Origin: CAZFJG01 sp964410915
GTDB lineage: Bacteria > Synergistota > Synergistia > Synergistales > JAFGMB01
Assembly (NCBI GenBank): GCA_964410915.1
Contig: CAYPIU010000003.1
Coordinates: 53,369-117,368, forward strand
Length of the DNA stretch: 64,000 nt
Reading direction: 5' to 3'
The notes below the pieces were generated by a model. It was not told the DNA's origin, ran no database searches, and saw only the letters and a program-made list of their open reading frames with translations. A program made the position numbers and the translations under genes. Positions 9,162 to 17,829 of the stretch are shown piece after piece. Position 1 is the first letter of the stretch, and each line of letters opens with the position of its first letter.

Positions 9162-10103
9162 ATGGATCTTTCCCGAAAGGCTCTTTATTTTTTCTGCGTA
9201 AAGGAGCCCTGGCATTATGTTGGAAAAGATGTTTTTGAAAAAGCGGCAGAACTTTTTGATCTCAGGGAAACTGATATTAAAGTTGACGGTTATCCAGTAA
9301 TGGAATATCAGGATGATAAAGGCAATGAGTTTTACTTCATGCGTCAGAATGCCCTTGTAAGTTATGAGTTTGCTCGTTTTCTCCCGATCCTCAAGGATAA
9401 CTTTTCCGATTTTGATATAGCGGGAGAAGTGAACTGGCATGAAGGCGATAATGCCCCTGACAGAATACTTACAGTTCATTCAATTGGAGATGTGGAACTC
9501 GGTTGCTTCAGCAAGGCAGCTCCGCGGTATATGAAGAATCTGCTCATGTCACTTGAAAAATACAGAAATGAGGCAGGACTGGCTGAATACAGAGTAACCA
9601 CTGAAGCAACTCACTGGACAGGTTCCATAAAGGGTGGTGATCCTGAGGATATCCCGGATTTCCCCGTGCCAATGGTGGATATTGAGATAGGCAGTACCAT
9701 GAATAGCTGGAAAGACAGGAATGCAGTCGAAGTTCTTGCGAGATCACTGGTGGAAGTTTTTGACGATGATACGGAACTGGTCAATATTCTTTGTGCAGGA
9801 GGGACTCACTTTGCAGAATGCTTTGCCCGGCCGGCTATCGAAGCAGAATATCCTTTCGGTGTGAGCCATATTCTTCCTAATCAGTGGCTGGTAAGCGGCG
9901 GATATGATACCAGTGAAGGTTTTGAGAAGATGAAAAAGTGTATAGAGACTATTCCCGGAGGAATAAGTGCAATTTTTTATCATGAAGGTATCAAAGGACC
10001 CTACCGTCAAACGTGCCGTTTACTTGGAGAATTGATTGATGTTCCTGTTTTCAAGCATAAAAAGCTTAAAAAACCTGATCAGCTTCCAATATGGAAAGAT
10101 TAG
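9162..10103 (+). CDS. DTD2/GEK1-like D-aminoacyl-tRNA deacylase homologue
   Basis: 313-residue soluble protein related to archaeal/plant DTD2 (PF04414-type), which removes D-amino acids, and aldehyde-modified forms, from tRNA. Aligned landmarks in the right order: LTVHSIGD (about 103-110), EATHWTGS (148-155; archaeal EATHHGPT), VDIEIGST (172-179), then W183-K-D, CAGGTHFAE (211-219; archaeal GIGGGHYAP), SHILPN (235-240) and a C-terminal GIKGPYRQT. Differences at two normally conserved spots (HW for HH, GTHF for GGHY) and an insertion near 156-166 leave catalytic activity open. The ATG at 9162 has a GGAAGGGAG ribosome site; an ATG 24 codons upstream has none. Bacteria normally use the unrelated DTD1, so this occurrence is notable. 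Confidence 0.78.
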   Translation: MDLSRKALYFFCVKEPWHYVGKDVFEKAAELFDLRETDIKVDGYPVMEYQDDKGNEFYFMRQNALVSYEFARFLPILKDNFSDFDIAGEVNWHEGDNAPDRILTVHSIGDVELGCFSKAAPRYMKNLLMSLEKYRNEAGLAEYRVTTEATHWTGSIKGGDPEDIPDFPVPMVDIEIGSTMNSWKDRNAVEVLARSLVEVFDDDTELVNILCAGGTHFAECFARPAIEAEYPFGVSHILPNQWLVSGGYDTSEGFEKMKKCIETIPGGISAIFYHEGIKGPYRQTCRLLGELIDVPVFKHKKLKKPDQLPIWKD

Positions 10104-10141
10104 CAGGCTTTATTTTAGTCAAAATCGGGAGGGGTCCTTCT

Positions 10142-11038
10142 ATGAAGTTTACTTTCAAGTATGTAAAGTCAAAATTTATTTCAGGATATTCGATAGCAAT
10201 GAAGGAAAAAGATACATTTCTAACCTCCACTGCAGGTACACTTCTACTATGTTTTGGAATAATAGCACTGACCATACCTTATAGATTTCCTGATACGGGA
10301 GTGACGGGGCTGGCGGTCCTTTCCAATTATGTCTGGGGAATTTCCCCGGCCTGGGTTATAGCAGTTGTAAATATAGTGCTTTTTATCTGGGGATGGAAAA
10401 GACTTTCAAGAAGATTTGTTCTATGGACAATTTATGTTGTTGCCCTTACGACGGCAGGATTGAAATTTTTCAGCCTGTTCACGTATCCGATCATAGAAGA
10501 GACACTTCTGGCAGCCCTGCTTGGAGGTGTTATCAAAGGTATTGGTATAGGCCTTGTCCTCAGGGATGGTTCCTCCACAGGCGGGACAGATATAATTGCG
10601 GTGGGATTGAGGAAGCATTATGGTGTGGATATTGGAACGTATAACTTTTACATAAACATGCTTATCCTTTTTGGCAGTTATTTTGTGGTTGGTCTTCAGA
10701 GTGTCCTTTACGGCGGGGTAATGCTTTATGCAGAGGGATTACTTATTGACAATGTGCTTCGTTCCTTTGACCGCAGGAAACAGCTTTTTATTATTACATC
10801 AAAAATAAATGATACGAAAGATTTCATTGTCAGAGAACTGGGGAAAGGTGCGACGGTCCTTCAGGGACAAGGTGCATACACCAGTGAAGAAAGGCCAGTT
10901 ATTATGACAGTCCTGACCCGCAGGCAGTCAGTTGATATAAAAAGATTTCTCGCAGAAAATGATCCTGAAGCCTTCATAATAGTTGGTGAGGCCGGAGAAG
11001 TTGTAGGGGAGGGATTTAAAAGCTGGAAAGGGATGTGA
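10142..11038 (+). CDS. YitT-family (DUF2179) membrane protein
   Basis: 298-residue protein with about five to six transmembrane segments in the first 200 residues followed by a soluble C-terminal DUF2179-like domain (from about FIITSKINDTKDF). The conserved DGSSTGGTDI motif sits in the loop near residue 150. Function of the family is not established. The ATG at 10142 is preceded 7 bases away by GGGAGGGG; an upstream ATG at 10091 overlaps the previous gene and lacks a ribosome site. The 38-base gap after the DTD2-like gene suggests co-transcription. A terminator overlaps the stop codon. Confidence 0.9.
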   Translation: MKFTFKYVKSKFISGYSIAMKEKDTFLTSTAGTLLLCFGIIALTIPYRFPDTGVTGLAVLSNYVWGISPAWVIAVVNIVLFIWGWKRLSRRFVLWTIYVVALTTAGLKFFSLFTYPIIEETLLAALLGGVIKGIGIGLVLRDGSSTGGTDIIAVGLRKHYGVDIGTYNFYINMLILFGSYFVVGLQSVLYGGVMLYAEGLLIDNVLRSFDRRKQLFIITSKINDTKDFIVRELGKGATVLQGQGAYTSEERPVIMTVLTRRQSVDIKRFLAENDPEAFIIVGEAGEVVGEGFKSWKGM

Positions 11039-11051
11039 TATGTCCCTTTTT
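11027..11051 (+). terminator. Terminator overlapping the YitT stop codon
   Basis: AAAGGGA (11027-11033) pairs with TCCCTTT (11043-11049), and the distal arm runs into a T run. The TGA stop at 11036-11038 lies in the loop. Confidence 0.7.
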
Positions 11052-11308
11052 GTTAGCTTTTTTCAGTATTATAGTGCTTTATTCATATTTAAAACCTGGA
11101 CATTTCATTTTATATTTAATATTTCTGATCCCTGGACCACTAACAGCACTCCGGGAAATGTCTCTCTGTTGAAGCTGTCAGTGTTTCAGCCGGATTGAGA
11201 GTGTATAAGGCAGGGCATTAGAAATTATTGCGAGAAAGGATATAACTCCGATTTCTTCGTCTGAAGCGGGAAAGGTCAATGAAAAAGAATATTCTAAACT
11301 ATCTGTGT

Positions 11309-11336
11309 TTGACAATGTCTAAGACTATGTTAATAT
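11309..11336 (+). promoter_or_regulatory. Sigma-70-type promoter for the IclR gene
   Basis: A perfect TTGACA at 11309-11314 is followed after 16 bases by TAATAT at 11331-11336, about 70 bases before the IclR start codon. Confidence 0.75.
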
Positions 11337-11356
11337 GATTCGAAATATGATTTTGT

Positions 11357-11373
11357 ATTTTATATAATAAAAT
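11357..11373. promoter_or_regulatory. Inverted repeat, candidate IclR operator
   Basis: ATTTTAT (11357-11363), 3-base spacer, ATAAAAT (11367-11373): a perfect 7-base inverted repeat between the promoter and the start codon, positioned for autorepression. Its AT-only composition makes chance occurrence possible. Confidence 0.4.
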
Positions 11374-11404
11374 TTATGATTCCATGAAATGAGTTGACTT
11401 GAAG

Positions 11405-12151
11405 ATGAAGGAAAATATGTCTCTGTACAAAGCTTTTGCTATTATCGAATGTCTTTCCAAAAGTGATGAGATGAGTATTCTCAAGCTTTCAAAAGAGTTG
11501 GATCTTAACAAGAGCACGGTGTACAGATTCCTTTCGACCCTCTCTTCGCTGGGATATGTTAAACAGAACCCTTCAAACAGAAATTATTCTCTGACATTTA
11601 AATTCTTTCAGCTCGGGAGAGCAAAGAGCAGCTCACAGAGTCTGAGTTCGCAGGTTAGGCCTTACATGGAAAAACTTCGTGAGAAAACGGATGAATCTGT
11701 TAATCTTGCTATCATGGACGGTTCTAACGTACTTTATATTGATCAGGTTGAATCCAGCAATACCATAAGGGCAAATGTTGAGGTCGGAAAGACCTTTCCT
11801 GCTTATAGTGTTGGTGTTGGAAAAGCAATAATGGCGTATCTTCCTGAAGAGGAGATAATCCGTCTTTTCGGGAAAGTGTCCTTTGTACATTATACCGATA
11901 AAACAGTGTCATCCCTTGGGCAGCTTTTAAAGGAACTTGAGAATGTTCGAAAATGCGGATATGCTCTTGATGATGAAGAATGCATGGAAGGTCTTGCCTG
12001 TATTGCAACTCCAATTTTTTCTTCGGATGTTCCTGTTGCCGCCATAAGTGTTACGTTTCCACGTTTTCGCTACCAGGCTGGAAGCGAGCAGGAGAAAAGA
12101 CTTATAGATCTGCTTATGGAAATGGCGGGGTCTGTCAACGAACTTCTGTAA
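11405..12151 (+). CDS. IclR-family transcriptional regulator
   Basis: 248-residue regulator with an N-terminal winged helix-turn-helix (about residues 5-65, including LDLNKSTVYRFL as the recognition helix) and a C-terminal IclR effector domain (DESVNLAIMDGS, YSVGVGKAIMAYL, and the late CIATPIF... AAISV segment). IclR proteins bind small carboxylates or aromatic acids. The frame opens with TTG at 11399; the ATG at 11405 is preferred, though no strong Shine-Dalgarno is present. A second, similar IclR protein is encoded at 29576. Likely targets are the neighbouring minus-strand MFS and U32-like genes or itself, which is inference from position only. Confidence 0.92.
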   Translation: MKENMSLYKAFAIIECLSKSDEMSILKLSKELDLNKSTVYRFLSTLSSLGYVKQNPSNRNYSLTFKFFQLGRAKSSSQSLSSQVRPYMEKLREKTDESVNLAIMDGSNVLYIDQVESSNTIRANVEVGKTFPAYSVGVGKAIMAYLPEEEIIRLFGKVSFVHYTDKTVSSLGQLLKELENVRKCGYALDDEECMEGLACIATPIFSSDVPVAAISVTFPRFRYQAGSEQEKRLIDLLMEMAGSVNELL

Positions 12152-12174
12152 TAAGTATTTCTTAGACTATATAT

Positions 12175-12210
12175 TCAGCCCCTGGCTTACAAACCGGGGG
12201 CTGATTTTTC
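12175..12210. terminator. Bidirectional terminator between IclR and MFS genes
   Basis: TCAGCCCCTGG (12175-12185) and CCGGGGGCTGA (12194-12204) pair with one mismatch, followed by TTTTTC on the plus strand. It serves the two convergent genes. Confidence 0.8.
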
Positions 12211-12222
12211 TTTATTTCAGAT

Positions 12223-13506
12223 CTATATTTTCATTTCAGTTTTTCGGTTATGGATGAGTTTTGACTGGGGCAGTCTTGTAAGGATCAACATACTCAATGG
12301 TGCCAGCAGGGCTCCTGCACCTAAAATAAGAAAGGACATTCCCCAGTTCGTAGCGTTGCTCATATCAGTTATGTTCGGATTATATATTTCGAGAATTTTC
12401 CCAAAAATAACAGGAGCAACAATTGTAGGAAGATATCCAAGTGCTGATTGTGCTCCCAGAGCAGTACTTCTTATATGAGGCCGGGTCATCTCTGTCAGTG
12501 CTGCTTTGTATATGCCGGAATCTGCGATTGTCCAGAAACCTATCCATATTGCCAGTACAGCTACTGTTGCAATGCCTTTTCCAAATGTGAACCCAAAGAT
12601 ACCGTTACCGATAATGCTGCATATGGAGACTGCCATAATGACTTTTATCCTGCCTGCGCGGTCCGATATTGATCCTGCCATCCATACTCCTAAAGCACCG
12701 GCTGCGATAGCGACTGATGCACCTATACCTCCAAGAGATACAGCTTTACCCAGGGGGAAGCCTGAGTGAACAAGGTTTGCTACAAGGAAAGGTCCGATCC
12801 ATCCCCAGAAAGCATAAAGTTCCCACATATGTCCCATATATCCTAAAGTCAGGACGGCAGGCCCCTTGTATCCTCCCTCCGGAGCAGGTTCCGGATCTTT
12901 TGATGATCTCTGGGCAGTCTCTTTCTTTTCAAGAGGATCTCCATCAAGCGTTCCGTTCGATATAAATCTATAAATGAAAAAGACCGAAAGGAATGTTGGA
13001 AGAGCACAGAAAAACATTGCAGATCTCCAGCCGATAATACCTGCAAGAGGTGATGTTATGAAATAACCTCCGGCATAAGACATGGTAAGTCCGGCGGTAT
13101 ATGCTCCTATAGCCTTTCCCCTCTTGCCAGGTTCAAACCACGATGAAAGAAGTGCCATACCCGGGGCGTATATTGCTCCGGAAAAAAGACCTGTTGAAAG
13201 TCTCAGCAGCATCACAGATATAAAACCCTTTGCATAAAACGGGAACAAAATAGCAGTTACAGCAGTGCCGAACGAGGCTGAAAGAATAACTATCTTAGGT
13301 TTGAATCTGTCAGCCAAAAACCCTGTGACTAGTACAGTAATCACATAGCCAACCTGGAAAGACGACAGTATGTATCCCAGCTGGGTTGTGCTGAGGGCTA
13401 ACTCAGTTGTTATAAGATTGGATACTGCGGAAAAACTGTACCAGGGGAGGTAAGTAAAAAATAGCGAAATTACCATAAAAAAAAGGATATTGTCTTCTTT
13501 CTTCAC
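12223..13506 (-). CDS. MFS transporter
   Basis: 427-residue major facilitator superfamily permease with 12 predicted membrane segments and the loop 2-3 motif GFLADRFKPK (residues about 62-71). A hydrophilic insert rich in Lys, Pro and Glu separates the two halves near residue 205. The start codon is GTG, supported by GAGGAGG 8 bases upstream. That ribosome site abuts a 19-base-pair hairpin (13521-13562), which may influence translation. It lies downstream of the U32-like gene on the same strand with a 134-base gap. Substrate unknown; organic anions are common for this kind of MFS protein. Confidence 0.9.
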   Translation of the reverse strand: MKKEDNILFFMVISLFFTYLPWYSFSAVSNLITTELALSTTQLGYILSSFQVGYVITVLVTGFLADRFKPKIVILSASFGTAVTAILFPFYAKGFISVMLLRLSTGLFSGAIYAPGMALLSSWFEPGKRGKAIGAYTAGLTMSYAGGYFITSPLAGIIGWRSAMFFCALPTFLSVFFIYRFISNGTLDGDPLEKKETAQRSSKDPEPAPEGGYKGPAVLTLGYMGHMWELYAFWGWIGPFLVANLVHSGFPLGKAVSLGGIGASVAIAAGALGVWMAGSISDRAGRIKVIMAVSICSIIGNGIFGFTFGKGIATVAVLAIWIGFWTIADSGIYKAALTEMTRPHIRSTALGAQSALGYLPTIVAPVIFGKILEIYNPNITDMSNATNWGMSFLILGAGALLAPLSMLILTRLPQSKLIHNRKTEMKI

Positions 13507-13520
13507 TTTTCGATCCTCCT

Positions 13521-13562
13521 CTATAAATTCAGGGAGCCCAGGAGGGCTCCCTGAATTTATAG
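13521..13562. promoter_or_regulatory. 19-bp perfect hairpin abutting the MFS ribosome site
   Basis: Two perfectly complementary 19-base arms (13521-13539 and 13544-13562) surround a 4-base loop. In the minus-strand transcript the hairpin ends at the first base of the GAGGAGG ribosome site of the MFS gene. No long U tract follows, so it looks more like an intercistronic stabiliser, processing site or translational control element than a plain terminator. Confidence 0.6.
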
Positions 13563-13640
13563 CTTTCTCATAAAAATGAAAAAACTATTCTTTCAAGATC
13601 TCTCTGATTCTCAAATCATCAATTTAGATTTCCCGGTCTA

Positions 13641-14579
13641 TTAAACTTTCGGGATAAAAAGGTCTGAGGCCCCCTGAGGAGAAACCTTTACATCGGGTTC
13701 ATTTTCCCTTATATGGCTGATGACCCACTCTGCCCATTTGACTTTTTTTCTCATAAGCTCCATGTGGCTTTCATCTGCTACGAAGGGTGAATAGTAATTG
13801 GCTTCAGGTGCAGGTTCGAACTTAAGGAAACAGGGCGCATAGATCTTGGATACTTCAGGTGCGTCAAAGATCCTGTTCGCACCTCCGTATGATTCGAACG
13901 TCCATATATAAAAGTCGATGGGAATGTCAACTACTTTTCTGATGGATGCCATCTGGGGAAGTGATAGATCGGAAACAGGATTGAAGGAGCTGACACCTAT
14001 GTCCTGAGCAAGTTTTGCGCCACAGGCGGAGCTTACACCAGCCCATACGGAAAGCTTGATTGCGATATCAGTGGGGAATTCTCCCATTTCCTGGAGTTTT
14101 TTCACCATGGCCATTACACCCCAGTCAACGAGCATGAAACCCCTGAAACCAAGGTCATACATGGCAAGCATATCAGCAAGTACTTTTCGGACTTCATCGG
14201 AACCGCGATGGTTCAGACCTCCACATTTTTTCCCATCTACCGTTATGTACTGACGGCCTGTATCCCAGGCATTCCTTGGTCCTGGAACAGCAATTACCTC
14301 CATTTTTTCTTCGGCTGCCATCTGGGCAAAATCTTTCAGTTCTGCTTTGTCAAAAAGGGTTCCTCCCTGGCAGAACGAGATCAGTCTGTGCACAGGGACA
14401 TCTCTTTTGCGCCTTTCATCAATGAGAGCTTCAAGAACTCTTGGCCCTTCAACTCCTGACATCTCTATACGATAGTGACATCCGTCAGGGAAAGCTTTAC
14501 CGCTTTCGGGTCTTTCATAAAGGTCTCTTCCAGGGAATCCAGCTTTTTCCATCATTTCCGATACTCTGTCAAGTTTCAT
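13641..14579 (-). CDS. U32-peptidase-like TIM-barrel protein
   Basis: 312-residue soluble protein. Parts of it, such as the central GFRGFMLVDWG and the late segment AKLAQDIGVSSFNP followed by SDLSLPQMASIRKVV, resemble the TIM-barrel domain of the peptidase U32 family (PF01136), but the cysteine-rich U32 signature is absent, so peptidase activity is uncertain. Several conserved-looking cysteines (ISFCQGG, SSACGAK, YAPCFLKF) could bind a metal or cluster. The start has a GGAGGGA ribosome site. A good promoter lies at 14702-14729 on this strand, and an MFS gene follows, suggesting a transporter-enzyme pair. Gene reality is certain; function is tentative. Confidence 0.7.
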   Translation of the reverse strand: MKLDRVSEMMEKAGFPGRDLYERPESGKAFPDGCHYRIEMSGVEGPRVLEALIDERRKRDVPVHRLISFCQGGTLFDKAELKDFAQMAAEEKMEVIAVPGPRNAWDTGRQYITVDGKKCGGLNHRGSDEVRKVLADMLAMYDLGFRGFMLVDWGVMAMVKKLQEMGEFPTDIAIKLSVWAGVSSACGAKLAQDIGVSSFNPVSDLSLPQMASIRKVVDIPIDFYIWTFESYGGANRIFDAPEVSKIYAPCFLKFEPAPEANYYSPFVADESHMELMRKKVKWAEWVISHIRENEPDVKVSPQGASDLFIPKV

Positions 14580-14701
14580 CTCATGATCCCTCCTGATTGA
14601 AATTCAAATTCCTTGCTAATAAAGCATGGTTTGTTCGCATTAAAACAGGGAATGCACAATATCAAATTTCACTTAATAAAATACAATTTTACTATCTATA
14701 T

Positions 14702-14729
14702 ATTTTATCATAGAGCTTATCCTTGTCAA
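14702..14729 (-). promoter_or_regulatory. Sigma-70-type promoter for the U32-like gene
   Basis: Read on the minus strand, TTGACA (14729-14724) is followed after 16 bases by TAAAAT (14707-14702), about 120 bases before the start codon. Confidence 0.65.
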
Positions 14730-15067
14730 TAAACCGATGATCTGGCTTGATATTATAATTGGATTGATAACACGTTAAATTAAAGAGAAGAATTCGTCCT
14801 TATGCTGTCTTATATGTAATAAGGAATTTCGGGAGAGTCATGTCCATGTTAAGAAAAAGTGCCGGGAAATAGTCAGAACTTTATGGTTCATAATAAATTA
14901 TTCAGTTCTAATATAAATAATTGAGTTGTTGCAGGGAGCAGTGATGCTGTACGATCCGGGGATTTTCTTTAAAGAGGCTCCCCGGTTTTATCAGGACATA
15001 AAGAGAAACCTTTCCCAGGGTTTTAATTTTTAGCCTTCCATATTCAGGGCAATTACAATATCGAGTA
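14730..15067. other. Intergenic region with an orphan hairpin
   Basis: No gene is visible. CCGGGGA (14956-14962) pairs with TCCCCGG (14979-14985) and is followed by TTTTATC, giving a terminator-like hairpin on the plus strand with no plus-strand gene in front of it. A 10-codon open frame starting near 14840 after a GGGAG is too small to call. The remainder is AT-rich. Confidence 0.5.
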
Positions 15068-15970
15068 TTATTTTTTATACCAGAATCTTTTCTGATAAAA
15101 GAAGCTCTCTGCAGTATAGATCAAAAGTGCAGTCCAGATGCATAAAAAGGTCACTAACTGTAGCTGTTGAAAGGGTTCATGGTAAAGGAATATTCCCAGG
15201 AAAAAGGTTATGGTAGGGGCAATATACTGAAGTATTCCTACTGTCAGCAGCTGTATCCTTTTTGCTCCGTAGACGAAGGACATTAACGGTACTGATGTTG
15301 CTATACCAGTACCCACAAGGAGCAGAGATGTTCTGATATCTGAAATGCCGAAAGAACCTGTTCCGCTTGAACCCCATATTGAAACAAGGATCAATGCAGG
15401 TATAGAAAGAATGGCGGTTTCGATAAGAAGTCCTGTAAGGGGATCAACATCTGCTTTTTTTCTCAGTAAGCCGTATGTGGCAAAGGTTATAGCTATTCCC
15501 AGAGATGCAAATGGTACATTGCCATATTTTACAATTCGGAAAAATATTCCTCCTGCAGCTATTGATATCGCCAGCCATTGCATTTTTCGAGGTCTTTCCC
15601 GAAAAAAAATGTAACCGAAGAGAACAAGAACGAGTGGATTTATATAATATCCGAGACTTGCCTCAAGAACACGATCAGTATTTACAGCCCAGATATAGAT
15701 AAGCCAGTTGCAGCCTACTATTACACCCGATAAAAGAAGGATCTTCATAGTCTCACGGTCATGTAGTGTAGCCATGACCCTGTTCCATCTTCTGGTTAGA
15801 GATATTGTTAATACAAGGAAAATTACTGACCATATTATCCTGTGACAAATTATTTCAAAGGGGGGTACGCTTTCAAGAAGTTTCCAGTAAACAGGCAGAA
15901 ATCCCCACAGGATAAAAGTTGACAGGGCTGCAAAAAATCCTTTTTGAGATTCTATTTCAGATCCAGACAT
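15068..15970 (-). CDS. rarD: RarD-type EamA-family transporter
   Basis: 300-residue membrane protein with about ten transmembrane segments. The N-terminal stretch ILWGFLPVYWKLL and EIICHRIIWS is characteristic of RarD within the DMT/EamA superfamily; substrate is not known. The frame is open further upstream, but the ATG at 15970 has a GGAGGGG ribosome site and gives the usual RarD length. It lies 95 bases after treZ on the same strand and may be the last gene of the trehalose operon, though no functional link is evident. Confidence 0.88.
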   Translation of the reverse strand: MSGSEIESQKGFFAALSTFILWGFLPVYWKLLESVPPFEIICHRIIWSVIFLVLTISLTRRWNRVMATLHDRETMKILLLSGVIVGCNWLIYIWAVNTDRVLEASLGYYINPLVLVLFGYIFFRERPRKMQWLAISIAAGGIFFRIVKYGNVPFASLGIAITFATYGLLRKKADVDPLTGLLIETAILSIPALILVSIWGSSGTGSFGISDIRTSLLLVGTGIATSVPLMSFVYGAKRIQLLTVGILQYIAPTITFFLGIFLYHEPFQQLQLVTFLCIWTALLIYTAESFFYQKRFWYKK

Positions 15971-16065
15971 TTTGAACCCCTCCAGCAAAAACTGATACAG
16001 CAGAAAAACCAATTGTACAGTACGAAGGGAGTAACTGAAAGTCTTTTGTTTAAACAGGGAACTTT

Positions 16066-17808
16066 TTAGAGTCCTGTTCTTATTACAGCTGTACACAGAG
16101 GAGGAAGCAAAATACTATTCTCCTGCATTCGGGTACCCTTAACGGATTCCAGAATAATTTTTGATCCGGAGTAAATGCCAGGTACGTTGATAAGGCTCCT
16201 GGTTTTTGAAAAATTGCATGTGGTAATAATATACTTCCGTTTTATGAGGATCCATTTTTTCCCCTCGCTGAATTCAACCTTTATGTTTTCCCTGTTGCCA
16301 TCAAGCAGACAGGGGTTGTCTTTTCTGATCTTAATGAGGTTCCTGTACCAGGAAAGCATCTTTGAATGTAAGCCCTGGTCTTTTTCATTCCAGTTAAGCT
16401 TAGACCTGCAGAAGGTATCTTTTGCCCCTGGATCGGGAATATCTTTTTCGATCTCACTGAAGGAAGAGAACTCGCTTTTTCTTCCTTTCCGTACCATTTC
16501 AGCCAGTTCTTCATCACTAAAATCAGTGAAATAACAGAACGGAGATGATGCTGCCCATTCCTCCCCCTGGAATATCATCGGAAGAAAAGGGGAGGTGAAG
16601 ACAAGGGCAGCCGCTGACATCTGAAGCCTTGGATCACACAGGTGACCGATACGTTCTCCAAAAGCTCTATTCCCAACCTGGTCGTGATTCTGGAGGCTTG
16701 CGACAAAGCTATAGCCGGGAAGTCCGGAAGGGGGTCTTCCATGTTTCCGTTTTCTGAAATGTGAGTAGGTTCCGTCGAAGACAAAACTGTTTTTCAGGGC
16801 CTTTGCAACCTGGGAAACTTTGCCGAAATCGGAGTAGTAATCCTGTCTTTCTCCCGTGATCAGTGCATGGAGGGAATGATGAAGATCATCGCTCCATTGG
16901 GCATCTATGCCATATCCCCCCCTGTCGGAGGAGCGGATTATTCCCGGGTCGTTAAGATCACTCTCGGCTATGAGAAAATGCCTTTGCCCGGAAGTGACCT
17001 CGAGCCTTTTTACATTTTCGGCCAGTTCTTCGAGAAAGTGGGTTGCCGACATGTCAACGAAGGCATGTACTGCGTCAAGCCTTAATCCGTCAACGTGGTA
17101 ATCCTGAAGCCACATAAGGGCGTTTTCAATAAAAAAGGATCTTACACCGTCAGAGAACGGTCCGTCGAGGTTTACACCTTCTCCCCAGGGAGAAGAGTAT
17201 TTGTCCGAAAAATAGGGAGCGAATTTCCCGAGATAGTTTCCCTCAGGCCCAAGGTGGTTGTAGACCACGTCCAGGATAACTGCAAGTCCCCTGCTGTGGC
17301 ACTGGTCAACCAGTTCCTTGAATTTTTGCGGTCCCCCGTAGGGTTCGTGGGGGGCATATAGTCCTACTCCGTCGTATCCCCAGCCCCATTGTCCTGGGAA
17401 GGAATTTACCGGCATTATCTCTAAATGTGTTATCCCTGTTTCTGCAAGGTAGTCCAGGCACTTAACAGCCCCTTCGAAAGTTCCTTCAGGTGAAAAAGTC
17501 CCGATGTGCATCTCGTAGATCACAGCAGATCCCAGGGGTGGACACTGCCAGCTGGAGTCCGTCCACTGGAAAAGGGAATGGTCCAGATAACGGGAAGGAC
17601 TATGAACTCCTTCCGGCTGCCAGCATGATGCGGGGTCAGGGAAGAAATCCATTCCGTTTACAGAAAATCTGTAGGATGTTCCGTGTTCTGCAATTTCAGA
17701 TGGAGTTTCCCACAATCCGCCCTCGGCCTGGATCATCTTGAACTTCTGTCCATCCACCATTGCGAAGACCTGTTCAGCCTCAGGGGCCCATAGTCTCAAT
17801 TTATCCAT
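16066..17808 (-). CDS. treZ: Malto-oligosyltrehalose trehalohydrolase
   Basis: 580-residue GH13 enzyme that hydrolyses maltooligosyltrehalose to release trehalose, the last step of the TreX-TreY-TreZ route. An N-terminal CBM48-like beta domain (LRLWAPEAEQV) precedes the barrel. Catalytic regions are visible: DVVYNH (180-185), DGLRLDAVHA with nucleophile Asp245, LIAESD with acid Glu282, and QNHDQVGNR with the third acid. The ATG at 17826 lies within the ribosome site; GGAGGAGG correctly precedes the ATG at 17808, which is used. It starts 21 bases after the treY stop, so translation is probably coupled to treY. Confidence 0.93.
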   Translation of the reverse strand: MDKLRLWAPEAEQVFAMVDGQKFKMIQAEGGLWETPSEIAEHGTSYRFSVNGMDFFPDPASCWQPEGVHSPSRYLDHSLFQWTDSSWQCPPLGSAVIYEMHIGTFSPEGTFEGAVKCLDYLAETGITHLEIMPVNSFPGQWGWGYDGVGLYAPHEPYGGPQKFKELVDQCHSRGLAVILDVVYNHLGPEGNYLGKFAPYFSDKYSSPWGEGVNLDGPFSDGVRSFFIENALMWLQDYHVDGLRLDAVHAFVDMSATHFLEELAENVKRLEVTSGQRHFLIAESDLNDPGIIRSSDRGGYGIDAQWSDDLHHSLHALITGERQDYYSDFGKVSQVAKALKNSFVFDGTYSHFRKRKHGRPPSGLPGYSFVASLQNHDQVGNRAFGERIGHLCDPRLQMSAAALVFTSPFLPMIFQGEEWAASSPFCYFTDFSDEELAEMVRKGRKSEFSSFSEIEKDIPDPGAKDTFCRSKLNWNEKDQGLHSKMLSWYRNLIKIRKDNPCLLDGNRENIKVEFSEGKKWILIKRKYIITTCNFSKTRSLINVPGIYSGSKIILESVKGTRMQENSILLPPLCTAVIRTGL

Positions 17809-17829
17809 AAATAATGCCTCCTCCATAAC

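Larger units (their letters stand above)
11052..11404. other. Non-coding region upstream of the first IclR gene
   Basis: I see no credible gene here. The left part is featureless. The right part becomes AT-rich and carries the promoter at 11309-11336 and the inverted repeat at 11357-11373 listed separately. Confidence 0.6.

Noticed and set aside
14840..14875. Ten-codon open frame after GGGAG, possible leader peptide
   Set aside because: Too short, no regulated downstream gene on that strand, and no attenuator structure in the right place.
1495..14990. Similar segments near 1500-1540 and 14955-14990 (CCGGGG, TTTTC-TTAAA, GAGGCT in common)
   Set aside because: Considered as two copies of a dispersed repeat. 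The match is interrupted, only the second forms a hairpin, and no third copy was seen, so it is likely chance or too degraded to call.
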